Assembly: GCA_032907565.1 (NCBI GenBank)
Contig: JAJJPK010000048.1
Location: forward strand, 1-23,822
Reading direction: 5' to 3'
Length of the DNA: 23,822 nucleotides
DNA from: ZC4RG29 sp032907565
GTDB lineage: Bacteria; Bacteroidota; Bacteroidia; Cytophagales; Cyclobacteriaceae
Below, in pieces: positions 7,513 through 14,806 of this stretch. The notes under the pieces were generated by a model. That model saw only the letters and a list, made by a program, of their open reading frames with translations. It made no database searches and was not told the origin of the DNA. The position numbers were made by a program, and so were the translations under genes. Position 1 is the stretch's first letter, and each line of letters starts with the position of its first letter.

Positions 7513-7529
7513 TTCAACCACTTCAACAC
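7513..7529. repeat. TTCAACAC-type octamers upstream of DUF456 gene
   Basis: TTCAACCA (7513-7520) and TTCAACAC (7522-7529), nine bases apart, end 21 bases before the DUF456 start codon. The same unit sits just before the uxuA start at the right end of the window, also within 10-30 bases of an ATG. Confidence 0.5.
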
Positions 7530-7549
7530 TCATTTCATTATATTGTAAC

Positions 7550-8029
7550 ATGGATACCTTCTTGCAGGTCATGGGTGTGCTGCTTATCGGCGGTGGCATA
7601 GTAGGCAGTGTGGTGCCCTTTCTTCCAGGTCCCCCATTGGCATACGTCGGGCTTTTGTTGCAACAACTTCGTAGTGAGCCACCGTACACCGTAAAGTTTC
7701 TGCTAATCTGGGCAGGCATCACCATCGTGGTATCGGTACTGGACTATATTATTCCGCTGTACGGTACGCGCAGGTTCGGTGGTACCAAATACGGCATGTG
7801 GGGTTGTGCAGTCGGACTCCTCGCCGGTATCTTTTTCCCTCCGTGGGGAATCATAGCCGGGCCTTTCGTTGGCGCCTTTGTCGGAGAAATGATCGCGAAC
7901 AAGCAATCGGACCGCGCACTTCAGGCAGCCATCGGTTCCTTTATCGGATTTCTGTTCGGTACCCTCCTCAAGCTCATCACATGTTTTGTCATGGGTTGGT
8001 ACCTGATAAAACCCTGGCTTCAATCGTAG
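7550..8029 (+). CDS. DUF456 family membrane protein
   Basis: A 159-residue, very hydrophobic protein beginning MDTFLQVMGVLLIGGGIVGS and followed by VVPFLPGPPLAYVGLLL, the N-terminal signature of DUF456 (a Gly-rich helix and a V-x-P-x-L-P-G-P-P loop). It has about four membrane helices, with Gly-rich stretches (GLLAGIFFPPWGIIAGPFVG) suggesting tight helix packing or a pore-like fold. Function unknown. The frame is open 25 codons further upstream, but that part has no similarity to the family and overlaps octamer repeats; the ATG at 7550 is the natural start. The gene stands alone: it diverges from DUF4199 with a 252-base gap and converges with the SMP-30-like gene. Confidence 0.85.
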   Translation: MDTFLQVMGVLLIGGGIVGSVVPFLPGPPLAYVGLLLQQLRSEPPYTVKFLLIWAGITIVVSVLDYIIPLYGTRRFGGTKYGMWGCAVGLLAGIFFPPWGIIAGPFVGAFVGEMIANKQSDRALQAAIGSFIGFLFGTLLKLITCFVMGWYLIKPWLQS

Positions 8030-8059
8030 GACTAACGGGAATGCGGCCAGCGGTCAGAT

Positions 8060-8947
8060 TTATGGCCAGCTCCTTCCCGGCACCGACGTTCTGAACTTTT
8101 CAATACCCTTTCGGTCCTGGAGTGTGACGAATACTGTTTTCCCGTCGGCGCCACCGAAGACGAGGTTGCTGCAGCGTTTTCCGGTCAGGGGAATTTCACG
8201 AATCATCTGGCCTTGTGGGGACAGTACGGCAATAACCCCTTTTCCGTAGCGGGTAACGTACAGATTCCCTTCTCTATCGCATTTCATGCCGTCGAACCCA
8301 TAGTCGTCGAAGGAGGCGAACAGCCTTTTTTTGCTTAGGTTCCCTTTGCGGTCGACGTCGAACGCCCAGATCTTGCGCTGAACACTCTCGTTGACATACA
8401 AAATATTTTCATCGGGGTTAAGCTCGATACCGTTCGTGGTTCCCATTCCATCTGCCAGCAACACGGCCTTTCCTCCGCGATCGACGCGCCACAGTTTACC
8501 CGTGCCGTTGCTCCAGTTCGGGTCTGAAGCAAAAAGTTGTCCCCGTCGATTTATGCAAAGGTCGTTAGGTTGGTTGAACTGGTCGTTATGGACGTACACG
8601 CTTACGGATCGTGTTTTCATGTCGACGTGGAGCACGTTATGCCCGGTAAAGTCGGCGAGATACATATTCCCTTTCCGGTTGAACTGAATGCTGTTTGCCG
8701 TACTGCCCTCCGGCAGCGTGACGAAGAGTTCCACCGAACCGTCGGGTGCTACCTTGCCGATGGTGCCGTCGCGCTGAAAGTTCACGACATACAGGTCTCC
8801 CTTTTTGTCGACAGCAGGTCCTTCGATGTTATTGGAGAAAAGATTCTCGGCAGTGTGGTCAGTGCTTTGATATAAGCTGGCCTCGAATGTCTGGCCTGCA
8901 CAGGCAAGACTGAAGGAGAGCAGTCCGCACAGCATCAAGTGCTTCAT
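8060..8947 (-). CDS. Exported SMP-30/gluconolactonase-like beta-propeller protein
   Basis: A 295-residue protein with a signal peptide (about 1-18; cleavage after ACA possible, and Cys 16 is not in a good lipobox). Blade repeats of the form KKGDLYVVNF, RKGNMYLADF, RRGQLFASD and REGNLYVTRY give a six-bladed propeller. Residues matching the SMP-30 metal site are visible: Glu 42 (IEGPAVD), Asn 172 (TNGIELNPD) and Asp 219 (FDGMKCD), plus PNDL at 127-130. Family members hydrolyse sugar lactones or organophosphates using a divalent metal. A periplasmic aldonolactonase is a reasonable guess, possibly for xylonolactone or gluconolactone, but it lies well outside the xylan locus and substrate cannot be read from sequence. 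The 3' end converges with DUF456 across a 30-base gap. Confidence 0.8.
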   Translation of the reverse strand: MKHLMLCGLLSFSLACAGQTFEASLYQSTDHTAENLFSNNIEGPAVDKKGDLYVVNFQRDGTIGKVAPDGSVELFVTLPEGSTANSIQFNRKGNMYLADFTGHNVLHVDMKTRSVSVYVHNDQFNQPNDLCINRRGQLFASDPNWSNGTGKLWRVDRGGKAVLLADGMGTTNGIELNPDENILYVNESVQRKIWAFDVDRKGNLSKKRLFASFDDYGFDGMKCDREGNLYVTRYGKGVIAVLSPQGQMIREIPLTGKRCSNLVFGGADGKTVFVTLQDRKGIEKFRTSVPGRSWP

Positions 8948-9033
8948 ATTGGTTTGGGTTTAGGAAAAAACAATATAGGAATTAGAACGCACGCGTCGGC
9001 GACCGTCTGGCAGAAAAAGGACACCTTACCAAA

Positions 9034-9064
9034 AAAAGAAAACCCCGGCAACCAACTGCCGGGG
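9034..9064 (-). terminator. Strong intrinsic terminator of the small secreted protein gene
   Basis: A perfect 8-bp stem, CCCCGGCA (9043-9050) with TGCCGGGG (9057-9064), six-base loop, is followed on the minus strand by a T-rich tract (9034-9042). It starts 33 bases after the stop codon at 9097 and precedes the SMP-30-like gene. Confidence 0.85.
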
Positions 9065-9096
9065 CTTGTGAATATATGTATACGAGGGGTCGATCC

Positions 9097-9681
9097 TTAG
9101 AAGCTGGCGGTCGTCACGTTACCATTCTTGTCGGTAACGGCGATGGTTACATTGCCACTCGGCTTCACCGCGTAGACCTTGGCAAAGTCGTCTGCAAGCG
9201 TGTTCCTTTCGTTGTAGATCAGCTTGTCATCCTGATAGATATGCAGCGAAATATTCTCTGCATCTGCATTCTTACCTTTCGCTACGGAGACCAGGAATTT
9301 GCCTTCTTCGTTCACCAGTTTCGTGATGTGGACGAAGCTGCTGGGCTCAACCCTGGGCGTATGATTGATGGTAACGGTTTCACGCGACTTGCCGTTAACG
9401 ATCTCTACGGTGTAGACGCCGGCTTCAAGGCCCTGGAAGTTGAGCGGCTGAATAAAGCTACGCCCTTTCACAGTGTGAGTGAAGATTCGGCTCTTATTTG
9501 CGTCATAGATATTGAGCTTAATCTTACCAGCCTTTTCGGACTCATACACCACCTTGTATACTGAGCTTTGCTTCACAGGGAACGCCGCCAAGCCGTATTC
9601 GTCGCCAGGCTCAGTGGCGAACGCCGATGCCGATACTCCAAGCACAAGAAGTGCTGCAACAAAAATTGAATTCGTTTTCAT
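9097..9681 (-). CDS. Small secreted protein of unknown function, two beta-sandwich-like halves
   Basis: A 194-residue protein with a clear signal peptide (1-22, cut near AFA-TE). The mature part appears to have two beta-rich halves of about 80 residues. Each carries a strand-turn pattern seen in Ig-like or T9SS-tail-like folds: KIKLNIYDANKSRIFTHTVK with GLEAGVYTVEIVNGK in the first, NISLHIYQDDKLIYNERN with GNVTIAVTDKNGNVTTASF in the second. It lacks the conserved ending of a T9SS sorting domain and has no lipobox or catalytic motif. I do not recognise a named family. It is monocistronic, with a TAnnTTTG element 26 bases upstream and a strong terminator downstream, which suggests a well expressed periplasmic or surface protein. 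Confidence 0.75.
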   Translation of the reverse strand: MKTNSIFVAALLVLGVSASAFATEPGDEYGLAAFPVKQSSVYKVVYESEKAGKIKLNIYDANKSRIFTHTVKGRSFIQPLNFQGLEAGVYTVEIVNGKSRETVTINHTPRVEPSSFVHITKLVNEEGKFLVSVAKGKNADAENISLHIYQDDKLIYNERNTLADDFAKVYAVKPSGNVTIAVTDKNGNVTTASF

Positions 9682-9706
9682 TCTAGTTTAAATGGTTTGA
9701 CTGTTA

Positions 9707-9714
9707 CAAATGTA
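9707..9714 (-). promoter_or_regulatory. Bacteroidota-type -7 element (TACATTTG)
   Basis: On the minus strand TACATTTG matches the Bacteroidota sigma-70 -7 consensus TAnnTTTG exactly and lies 26 bases before the start codon of the small secreted protein. No convincing -33 TTTG is seen at the usual distance. Confidence 0.5.
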
Positions 9715-10106
9715 CGGGCTTAGGCAGGTAAGGTTTTCCCGTTGTAAGGAAAGCAACGTTATTTCAGATAACAACGTTTGCAGTGGAACTAACGTAATCG
9801 CCATAGGCAGGTTTCAACGTCGCTCGAAAAATATTTTGGAGAGCCGGTCAGCAGACATTGTACTGACGTTCCGCAAACGTGTTCGCAACAGTTAAATCAC
9901 CAACACTGAGCCGTGTCAATTGTCCTGGTGCAGGCAAAAAGACGTCTTGATTACCCTGCCTCTGTTGATTATGCCCGCATATTCAGCACGCGTAAGTTTA
10001 ATGGCGACAGTACGGCCAATACACTTGTGCAACATATTTACAGGAAATAGAGTCTTATACTATATATACCCATACTCATTAATTGTACCTATAATATATA
10101 GAGTAC

Positions 10107-10229
10107 GGGCGTATTGTGCGGCTCTGCCGTCAGCGCCCCCATGGCGGTCGCCGAAGATCCCGGGAGGCCAAATCAAGCCGGTTGCTGGAGGGCGATTTAT
10201 CCCTCAAAAATACCCTTGATTAGACGGGA
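10107..10229 (+). ncRNA. Candidate structured RNA (unknown family)
   Basis: Several complementary segments nest in order on the plus strand. GGGCG (10107-10111) can pair with CGCCC (10134-10138) around a CGGC/GCCG hairpin (10119-10122 with 10126-10129). Then TCCCG (10158-10162) can pair with CGGGA (10225-10229), enclosing AATCAAG (10171-10177) with CTTGATT (10215-10221), enclosing GAGGG (10188-10192) with CCCTC (10201-10205). A terminator-like hairpin follows at once and an AT-rich segment precedes it, the order expected for a small RNA gene. I compared it by eye with SRP RNA, SAM, TPP and cobalamin riboswitches and found no match. Chance pairing in GC-rich DNA is a real alternative, and the strand is inferred from the terminator position. 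Confidence 0.3.
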
Positions 10230-10230
10230 A

Positions 10231-10253
10231 AAAGGGCCAAAAAATGGCCTTTT
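10231..10253 (+). terminator. Terminator-like hairpin in the gap before lacI-1
   Basis: AAAGGGCCA (10231-10239) and TGGCCTTTT (10245-10253) pair over nine positions (one G-T) around AAAAA, with T on the plus-strand 3' side and A on the 5' side, so it could work in both directions. No protein gene ends nearby, so it may end a small RNA or act as an attenuator in the lacI-1 leader. Confidence 0.5.
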
Positions 10254-10351
10254 CGTGGCCCTGTACCATGTGCCGTAATGGACTGTTATGCGCACACGCC
10301 ATGAAATTCTGCCGTTTTTCAGCTGTTGGCGTCGATAAATTGCTATATTTA

Positions 10352-10365
10352 CGCAATCGGTTGCG
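10352..10365 (+). promoter_or_regulatory. LacI-family operator upstream of lacI-1
   Basis: CGCAATCGGTTGCG fits the LacI/GalR operator pattern AAnCGnTT flanked by CGC/GCG arms. It lies 80 bases before the lacI-1 start, just after a TATATTTA sequence that could be a -7 element, so binding there would block transcription (autoregulation). The identical 14 bases occur, in the other orientation, before susC. Confidence 0.75.
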
Positions 10366-10445
10366 CTGGACGTAGCGCGCAGGTGGCTCCCGTGGGTCGA
10401 AGACGTTCCCTCCGAGATCTGAAAACTTGTAGTAGCTTAACGCTC

Positions 10446-11492
10446 ATGCCCAGAACCATGAAGCAAAAAAAGCGGGAGATCACCATCTATGACATCGCCA
10501 GCGAACTGAAAGTCTCGCCGTCGACCGTGTCCCGAGCCTTGAAGGACCATTACAGCATCGGCAAGGAAATGATTGAAGCGGTAAAGAAACTCGCGCGCGA
10601 GCGCGGCTACCGCCCCAATCACATCGCAGCCAGCCTTCGAAGGAACAAGACCAATACCATCGGCGTGATGATCTCCTGGATCAACCGCCCGTTCATTTCT
10701 TCGCTGATCAGCGGTATCGAAGATGAGGCCAGCAACGCGGGTTGCAACGTTATCATCTCGCAGTCGCACGACATCTACGAGCATGAGATCGCGAACGCCC
10801 GGGCACTTTATAACAGCCGCATCGGGGGCCTCATCGTTTCCCTGGCAATGGAAACAAGAAAGTACAATCACTTCTCCACGTTCCTCGACAACGACATCCC
10901 TGTGGTGTTCGTCGACCGTGTAACCGATGAACTGAATTGCGACAAAGTAGTCATCGACAACTTCGCTGCCGGCCTCATGGCCACAAATCACCTCATTGAA
11001 CAAGGATGCAAACGTATAGCTCACATCGGCGGTTCACAGCACAGGAGCGTCTATCAGCAGCGGGAACAAGGATACCTCGAAGCGCTGCGCAGGCACAACA
11101 TGGAGATTGATGAAAGCCTTATACTGAACGGTGATGTTTTGAACTCAGAGGAAGGGTACCGCATGACCGAACATTTCATGACGCTGCCCAATCCTCCCGA
11201 CGCAATCTTTTCAGCAAACGACACCGCGGCAGTCAGCGCGATTCAGTACGCCAAGCACAACGGCATTCGCATTCCGCAGAAGCTGGCTGTCATGGGATTT
11301 AATAACGACCCCGTATCACTCATCATTGATCCCACACTCTCGACGGTTGCACACCCGGCGGTTGACATGGGGAAAATCGCTGCCCGGCAGGTATTAAAAC
11401 ACCGCGAGCACAAAGACATTATTACGTCAGAAACGATCACGCTGAAGACCGAACTGATCGTCCGCGAGTCCACCCTGAGAAAGAAGCGGTAA
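10446..11492 (+). CDS. LacI-family transcriptional regulator 1
   Basis: A protein of about 348 residues (or 344 if the Met at 10458 is used). The N-terminus holds a LacI helix-turn-helix (ITIYDIASELKVSPSTVSRA) and hinge (NHIAASLRRNKTNTIGV), with the hinge Leu that typically inserts at a central CG step. The rest is a periplasmic-binding-protein-like effector domain with family landmarks GLIVSLAMET, VFVDRV, NRQ-like IDNFAAG, IAHIGGS, DAIFSANDTAA and VMGFNNDPVS. An in-frame upstream extension to a TTG at 10326 crosses the operator and is rejected. It precedes the GH10 gene convergently, and with an operator in front is probably autoregulated. The inducer is likely a xylan-derived sugar, by context only. 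Confidence 0.93.
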   Translation: MPRTMKQKKREITIYDIASELKVSPSTVSRALKDHYSIGKEMIEAVKKLARERGYRPNHIAASLRRNKTNTIGVMISWINRPFISSLISGIEDEASNAGCNVIISQSHDIYEHEIANARALYNSRIGGLIVSLAMETRKYNHFSTFLDNDIPVVFVDRVTDELNCDKVVIDNFAAGLMATNHLIEQGCKRIAHIGGSQHRSVYQQREQGYLEALRRHNMEIDESLILNGDVLNSEEGYRMTEHFMTLPNPPDAIFSANDTAAVSAIQYAKHNGIRIPQKLAVMGFNNDPVSLIIDPTLSTVAHPAVDMGKIAARQVLKHREHKDIITSETITLKTELIVRESTLRKKR

Positions 11493-11505
11493 GCGGGTCA
11501 ACAAC

Positions 11506-12717
11506 CTACTCTACCCATACCTTCCTTGTCGCTGTCCGGCCACGGTCGACCACTCTAACGACATACAGGCCCGGCGCAATATCGAGGTCCAGGTTGATGG
11601 ATGGCGCTCCGCGACCATCGATCTCTGCTACCACGCGCCCCAGGCTATTCACGACCAGGACCATACCAACACCGTCAGGACGCTCAATACGAATGATTCC
11701 TCCGACAGAAGGATTGGGAGATATCTTCAACCCATATTCGTCATCCTCAACGGCCGTGACGAGGTCACAAAACGTACCCCCTATTGTATTCTTCACGTAA
11801 TCTTTCAACCACACCAGCGCCGGTCGCTCCGCGCCCCCGGAGGTCAGCAGGTGGGCTTCATTTCGCCACATCTGCCCTTCGACGTATCCCCAGAGGGTGA
11901 TACCATAGACCGCGTCATGCGACCACATTACCGGAAACTGCTTCTGATAAATGTCGAGCTGCTGACTGTTGGTACCCCTGACATCGTATTCCGTAATGTA
12001 CAGCGGCAGACCCGCCGTGGCCATGGCGTCAAGCCGCGACTTGATCGCCAATGCGGTGGTCTCTTCAAGGCTATGACCCTGGAGCCCAATACCGTCAATG
12101 AGATTGCGATCTTTGAGAAGGTTGATGACTTGCAGATAGGATGCTGTAGTGGTGTAGCCATTCAGGATGTTGTACTCATTAATCAGCAGCTTCGCATTCG
12201 GGCAATAATTGCGCGCGAGCTCAAAGGCTTTGATAACCCAATCATACCCTGTACTGCCTGCCCCACCAAGCGCGGCGGCAAAGGCGGGCGGAGCATTCAG
12301 AGGTTCGTTGACGACCTCGATCATATCCGTATCGGGATACCGCTCGCAAAAAGCCTGCATCCACTCTTCGATCTCCTCGAGTTGTTCCTCGGGGCTTAAT
12401 GCTGCCAGCCACGCCGGCTTCTGTTGCTCCCAGATGAACGTGTGGTGCTTGAACAGGTAACCTTTGTTCATTGCATGGTCGTATGCCGCATCCAGCGGGG
12501 CCCAGTTCATAACGTCAGGCTCCGCTTCGGCTTCTCCCCACTTGCCTGCATTTTCTGGTGTTACCTGATTCCAGTACAGGTCAAAAGAGGTAGGCACGGA
12601 GTTGCCAATGACATTGCCGAGAAACTTGCACTTGTTCACTGCAATCTGCGCCGATATCGAATGCGCCACGCAAGACAGCAGCGCGGAAATCATAACAACG
12701 AGCCGGAGTGATGGCAT
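11506..12717 (-). CDS. GH10 endo-1,4-beta-xylanase with T9SS sorting domain
   Basis: A 403-residue enzyme: signal peptide (1-23, SISA-Q), a GH10 (beta/alpha)8 domain (about 25-312) and a C-terminal type IX secretion tail (about 328-403; KISPNPSVGGIIRIERP, GLYVVRVVD, final TATRKVWVE). Acid/base Glu 138 is in VVNEPLN and nucleophile Glu 243 in LYITEYDV, both classic GH10 sites; NQVTPENAGKWG, HHTFIWEQQKP and WGYVEGQMWR are other conserved segments. It should cut xylan backbones at the cell surface after T9SS export. No carbohydrate-binding module is present, and the catalytic domain is short. The start at 12717 gives a proper signal peptide; the frame is open 16 codons earlier. It lies 113 bases after susD with a terminator between, so expression may be partly uncoupled. 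Confidence 0.94.
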   Translation of the reverse strand: MPSLRLVVMISALLSCVAHSISAQIAVNKCKFLGNVIGNSVPTSFDLYWNQVTPENAGKWGEAEAEPDVMNWAPLDAAYDHAMNKGYLFKHHTFIWEQQKPAWLAALSPEEQLEEIEEWMQAFCERYPDTDMIEVVNEPLNAPPAFAAALGGAGSTGYDWVIKAFELARNYCPNAKLLINEYNILNGYTTTASYLQVINLLKDRNLIDGIGLQGHSLEETTALAIKSRLDAMATAGLPLYITEYDVRGTNSQQLDIYQKQFPVMWSHDAVYGITLWGYVEGQMWRNEAHLLTSGGAERPALVWLKDYVKNTIGGTFCDLVTAVEDDEYGLKISPNPSVGGIIRIERPDGVGMVLVVNSLGRVVAEIDGRGAPSINLDLDIAPGLYVVRVVDRGRTATRKVWVE

Positions 12718-12747
12718 ACCTACTACGATGTTCGGTTGTTTTTCTGG

Positions 12748-12784
12748 AAAAAAGAAGCGGGGCAACCCGGTCGGGCACCCCGCT
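12748..12784 (-). terminator. Intrinsic terminator between susD and the GH10 gene
   Basis: AGCGGGG (12756-12762) pairs perfectly with CCCCGCT (12778-12784), with an inner CCCG/CGGG that can extend the stem. On the minus strand the hairpin is followed by a T-rich run (12748-12755). It lies 46 bases after the susD stop and 30 bases before the GH10 start codon. Confidence 0.75.
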
Positions 12785-12830
12785 CTTCACTTTACAGTTT
12801 TCTATTTAGGTTCATTACCCATCCCGGCCG

Positions 12831-14795
12831 TTATTGATTCGTATAACCGGGATTCTGATAAGCCAACTTTTCTTCCGGAGTCATTTCCAGCGCATCAAGC
12901 TGACCTTGCGGTATCGGGCGGAGGTAGTGGTGCGGCTGAATGTTGCGGTTCACCACCTGTACCGTATGGTCTCCCTTGGTCGGTCCGCAGATTTCATAAG
13001 TCGAGGCAAGCTCGGTCCACTTTTGCGTGCGGATCAGGTCGTACCACCGGTACCCTTCGCCGAAGTATTCACGCGACCGCTCGGCAAGGATGTAGTCGAT
13101 ATCAATGACAGCCGGTGTAGCAGCCACCAATGCGGCGCTGTTATCTTCAATGCGTTCGGCATTGGCCTTGTTGTCCCAACGCCATTTGCCGGCACGCGCA
13201 CGGATCACATTGATCAATTCCCTTGCACTCTTTCCGGCCACCGTGGCTGCACCCTTGACGGCCGCTTCGGCAGCGATGAAGTAGAGTTCAGAGAACTTGG
13301 CGATGTTGAACGGGCGTGTGCTGGTTGCGTTCGGCTCACCCAGTCCGGTACCATTGTTGGTCCGATACGTACCCAACTTCCAAAGACCGGGATACATCAG
13401 CCTGGAGATTCCGCGCGGGTTGACCACATAGTCGGCCCTTCCAGGAAGCACGCCGGCGCCAACGTTGCTGGGGCCAGGGCCGTCCGGGTAAACGATGTTG
13501 GGAGTTTCAGTCTCGTCGTCCAGGAATGTAAGAATTGGATCGCCGGGACTTACCGGGAGGTTGTTCGCGTTGTACAACACTTCATTGGTCACACCACCCT
13601 TAGGCCAGTTGCCGCGGTATACGGTGGTGAAGGTTCCGTCGTAGCGGGAATCCATCGTCTTGTCGGCAAAGGTGTTAGTGATCGCGCCGATGGTCGGGGC
13701 CATGCGGATCCACGGACGACCCAGCGGTTGTACGGCCTCACGTTGTACGGAGCTGGTCGGTCCTGAGCCATCCGGGTTAGCCGCGCTCCTGAGTTCGGTG
13801 TAGTTCCACGTCATGAACCACACGGCAAAGTTGCCGGGTGCCTCACCATTGCCGAAGCAGTTCGTACAGGCACCGTTATAGAAGTCGCTTTCTTCCGTAT
13901 GGTCGGCGTACAGCAGGATTTCGTTGTTGCGATCGTTGCTGCCTACATGCACATCGTAGTATGTCTCTTGCAGGCCAAACGGTCCCGGATCATCGATGGC
14001 GGCCGTCGCCACATTGTAGGCTTCCTGGAAGTACCACTGGGCATCATGACCGTCGGGATCAACCCTTTGGGTTTCCGGATAGGTCGGAATGTTATTCGGA
14101 TTCTCCAGCCACCATGCATACGTGAGGTACGCCTTGGCAAGGTAGAGGCGTGCGAGTGTTTTCGTCGCGCCTCCTGTTACACGCCCCACGGCAGGAAGAT
14201 CCTGTACGGCAATCTTCAGGTCAGGGAATATGGCCTTCGTATAGACCTCAGGTACGGTGTTGCGCACCGAAACCCTCACCGGAGATGTATTGAATTTCAG
14301 TTCTCCTGCTCCAAGATCCAGCGGCACACCACCGAAAGTTTGAACCAGCATGAAGTAGTCGAATGCGCGGAAGAAGCGAGCTTCGGCTATCAGCGCGTCG
14401 GGGATGGTACCCACCTCCGAAGCGTTTTCGATAATTCCGTTCGCCGTGTTAATGTTGGAGAACGCCGTTCCCCAGAGCACGTCAGCGCGACTGTTCATGG
14501 CCGTGATTTCACCCTGGCCACTGATGTCCATTACCTTGAAGTTCTCATCCGCACTTTGTCCATAGGTCGCTTCATCGGTACCTGTGAGCGTTGTGTTATA
14601 AAAGTAGCCCTGGCCAAAGATGTAGCGCAGGTGAGCGTACATGGCTGTCAGCCCACCATAAACACCCTTCTCCGTCTTAAAGAACCCGGGCTCGTAAATG
14701 CTGCGGGGCTCTTCCTCGAGGATGTTCGAGCAACCCACCAGGAACACCGTCAATGCAAGTGTTCCCGCAAGCTTTTGTATTCTGAATTTTTTCAT
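12831..14795 (-). CDS. SusD/RagB family surface glycan-binding lipoprotein
   Basis: A 654-residue lipoprotein with lipobox LVGC (Cys 22), so it is lipidated and surface exposed. SusD landmarks are present: an N-terminal helical start (YGGLTAMYAHLRYIFGQGYF), ARFFRAFDYFMLVQTFGGVP, RLYLAKAYLTYAWWLE, a central glycan-binding region, and the C-terminal helical part FNIAKFSELYFIAAEAAVKG with DYILAERSREYFGEGYRWYD. SusD proteins cap the SusC transporter and capture oligosaccharides; here xylo-oligosaccharides are likely from context. It is somewhat longer than many family members (about 500-600), with extra sequence in the centre. It begins 11 bases after the susC stop, so both are cotranscribed. It contains a CTNC pair near the middle that could form a disulfide or bind metal; this is a guess. 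Confidence 0.95.
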   Translation of the reverse strand: MKKFRIQKLAGTLALTVFLVGCSNILEEEPRSIYEPGFFKTEKGVYGGLTAMYAHLRYIFGQGYFYNTTLTGTDEATYGQSADENFKVMDISGQGEITAMNSRADVLWGTAFSNINTANGIIENASEVGTIPDALIAEARFFRAFDYFMLVQTFGGVPLDLGAGELKFNTSPVRVSVRNTVPEVYTKAIFPDLKIAVQDLPAVGRVTGGATKTLARLYLAKAYLTYAWWLENPNNIPTYPETQRVDPDGHDAQWYFQEAYNVATAAIDDPGPFGLQETYYDVHVGSNDRNNEILLYADHTEESDFYNGACTNCFGNGEAPGNFAVWFMTWNYTELRSAANPDGSGPTSSVQREAVQPLGRPWIRMAPTIGAITNTFADKTMDSRYDGTFTTVYRGNWPKGGVTNEVLYNANNLPVSPGDPILTFLDDETETPNIVYPDGPGPSNVGAGVLPGRADYVVNPRGISRLMYPGLWKLGTYRTNNGTGLGEPNATSTRPFNIAKFSELYFIAAEAAVKGAATVAGKSARELINVIRARAGKWRWDNKANAERIEDNSAALVAATPAVIDIDYILAERSREYFGEGYRWYDLIRTQKWTELASTYEICGPTKGDHTVQVVNRNIQPHHYLRPIPQGQLDALEMTPEEKLAYQNPGYTNQ

Positions 14796-14806
14796 ATTGG
14801 TCTATT

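Larger units (their letters stand above)
9682..10445. other. Long intergenic region without a convincing protein gene
   Basis: This 764-base stretch separates the secreted protein gene from lacI-1. Short open frames at 9710-9895 and 9920-10219 have no recognisable motif, no signal peptide and irregular composition, and I do not call them. From left to right it holds the -7 element of the secreted protein gene, a stretch to about 10020 in which I see nothing firm, an AT-rich imperfect inverted repeat (about 10058-10105), a GC-rich potentially structured segment (10107-10229), a terminator-like hairpin (10231-10253) and the LacI-type operator (10352-10365). Confidence 0.6.

Noticed and set aside
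8060..8947. SMP-30-like protein as part of the xylan locus (xylonolactonase)
   Set aside because: Separated from the locus by an unrelated gene and a long gap, without a LacI-type operator; the substrate link cannot be supported.
9756..9946. Seven ACGT tetramers within about 190 bases
   Set aside because: More than expected by chance, but spacing is irregular (11 to 65 bases), flanks differ and no consistent longer motif emerges.
9710..10219. Two small plus-strand open frames (9710-9895 and 9920-10219) in the long gap
   Set aside because: No recognisable motif, irregular amino acid composition, no partner gene, and the second crosses the AT-rich inverted repeat and the structured segment.
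10326..10445. Forty-codon N-terminal extension of lacI-1 from a TTG
   Set aside because: It would run through the operator and candidate promoter, and LacI proteins begin a few residues before the helix-turn-helix.
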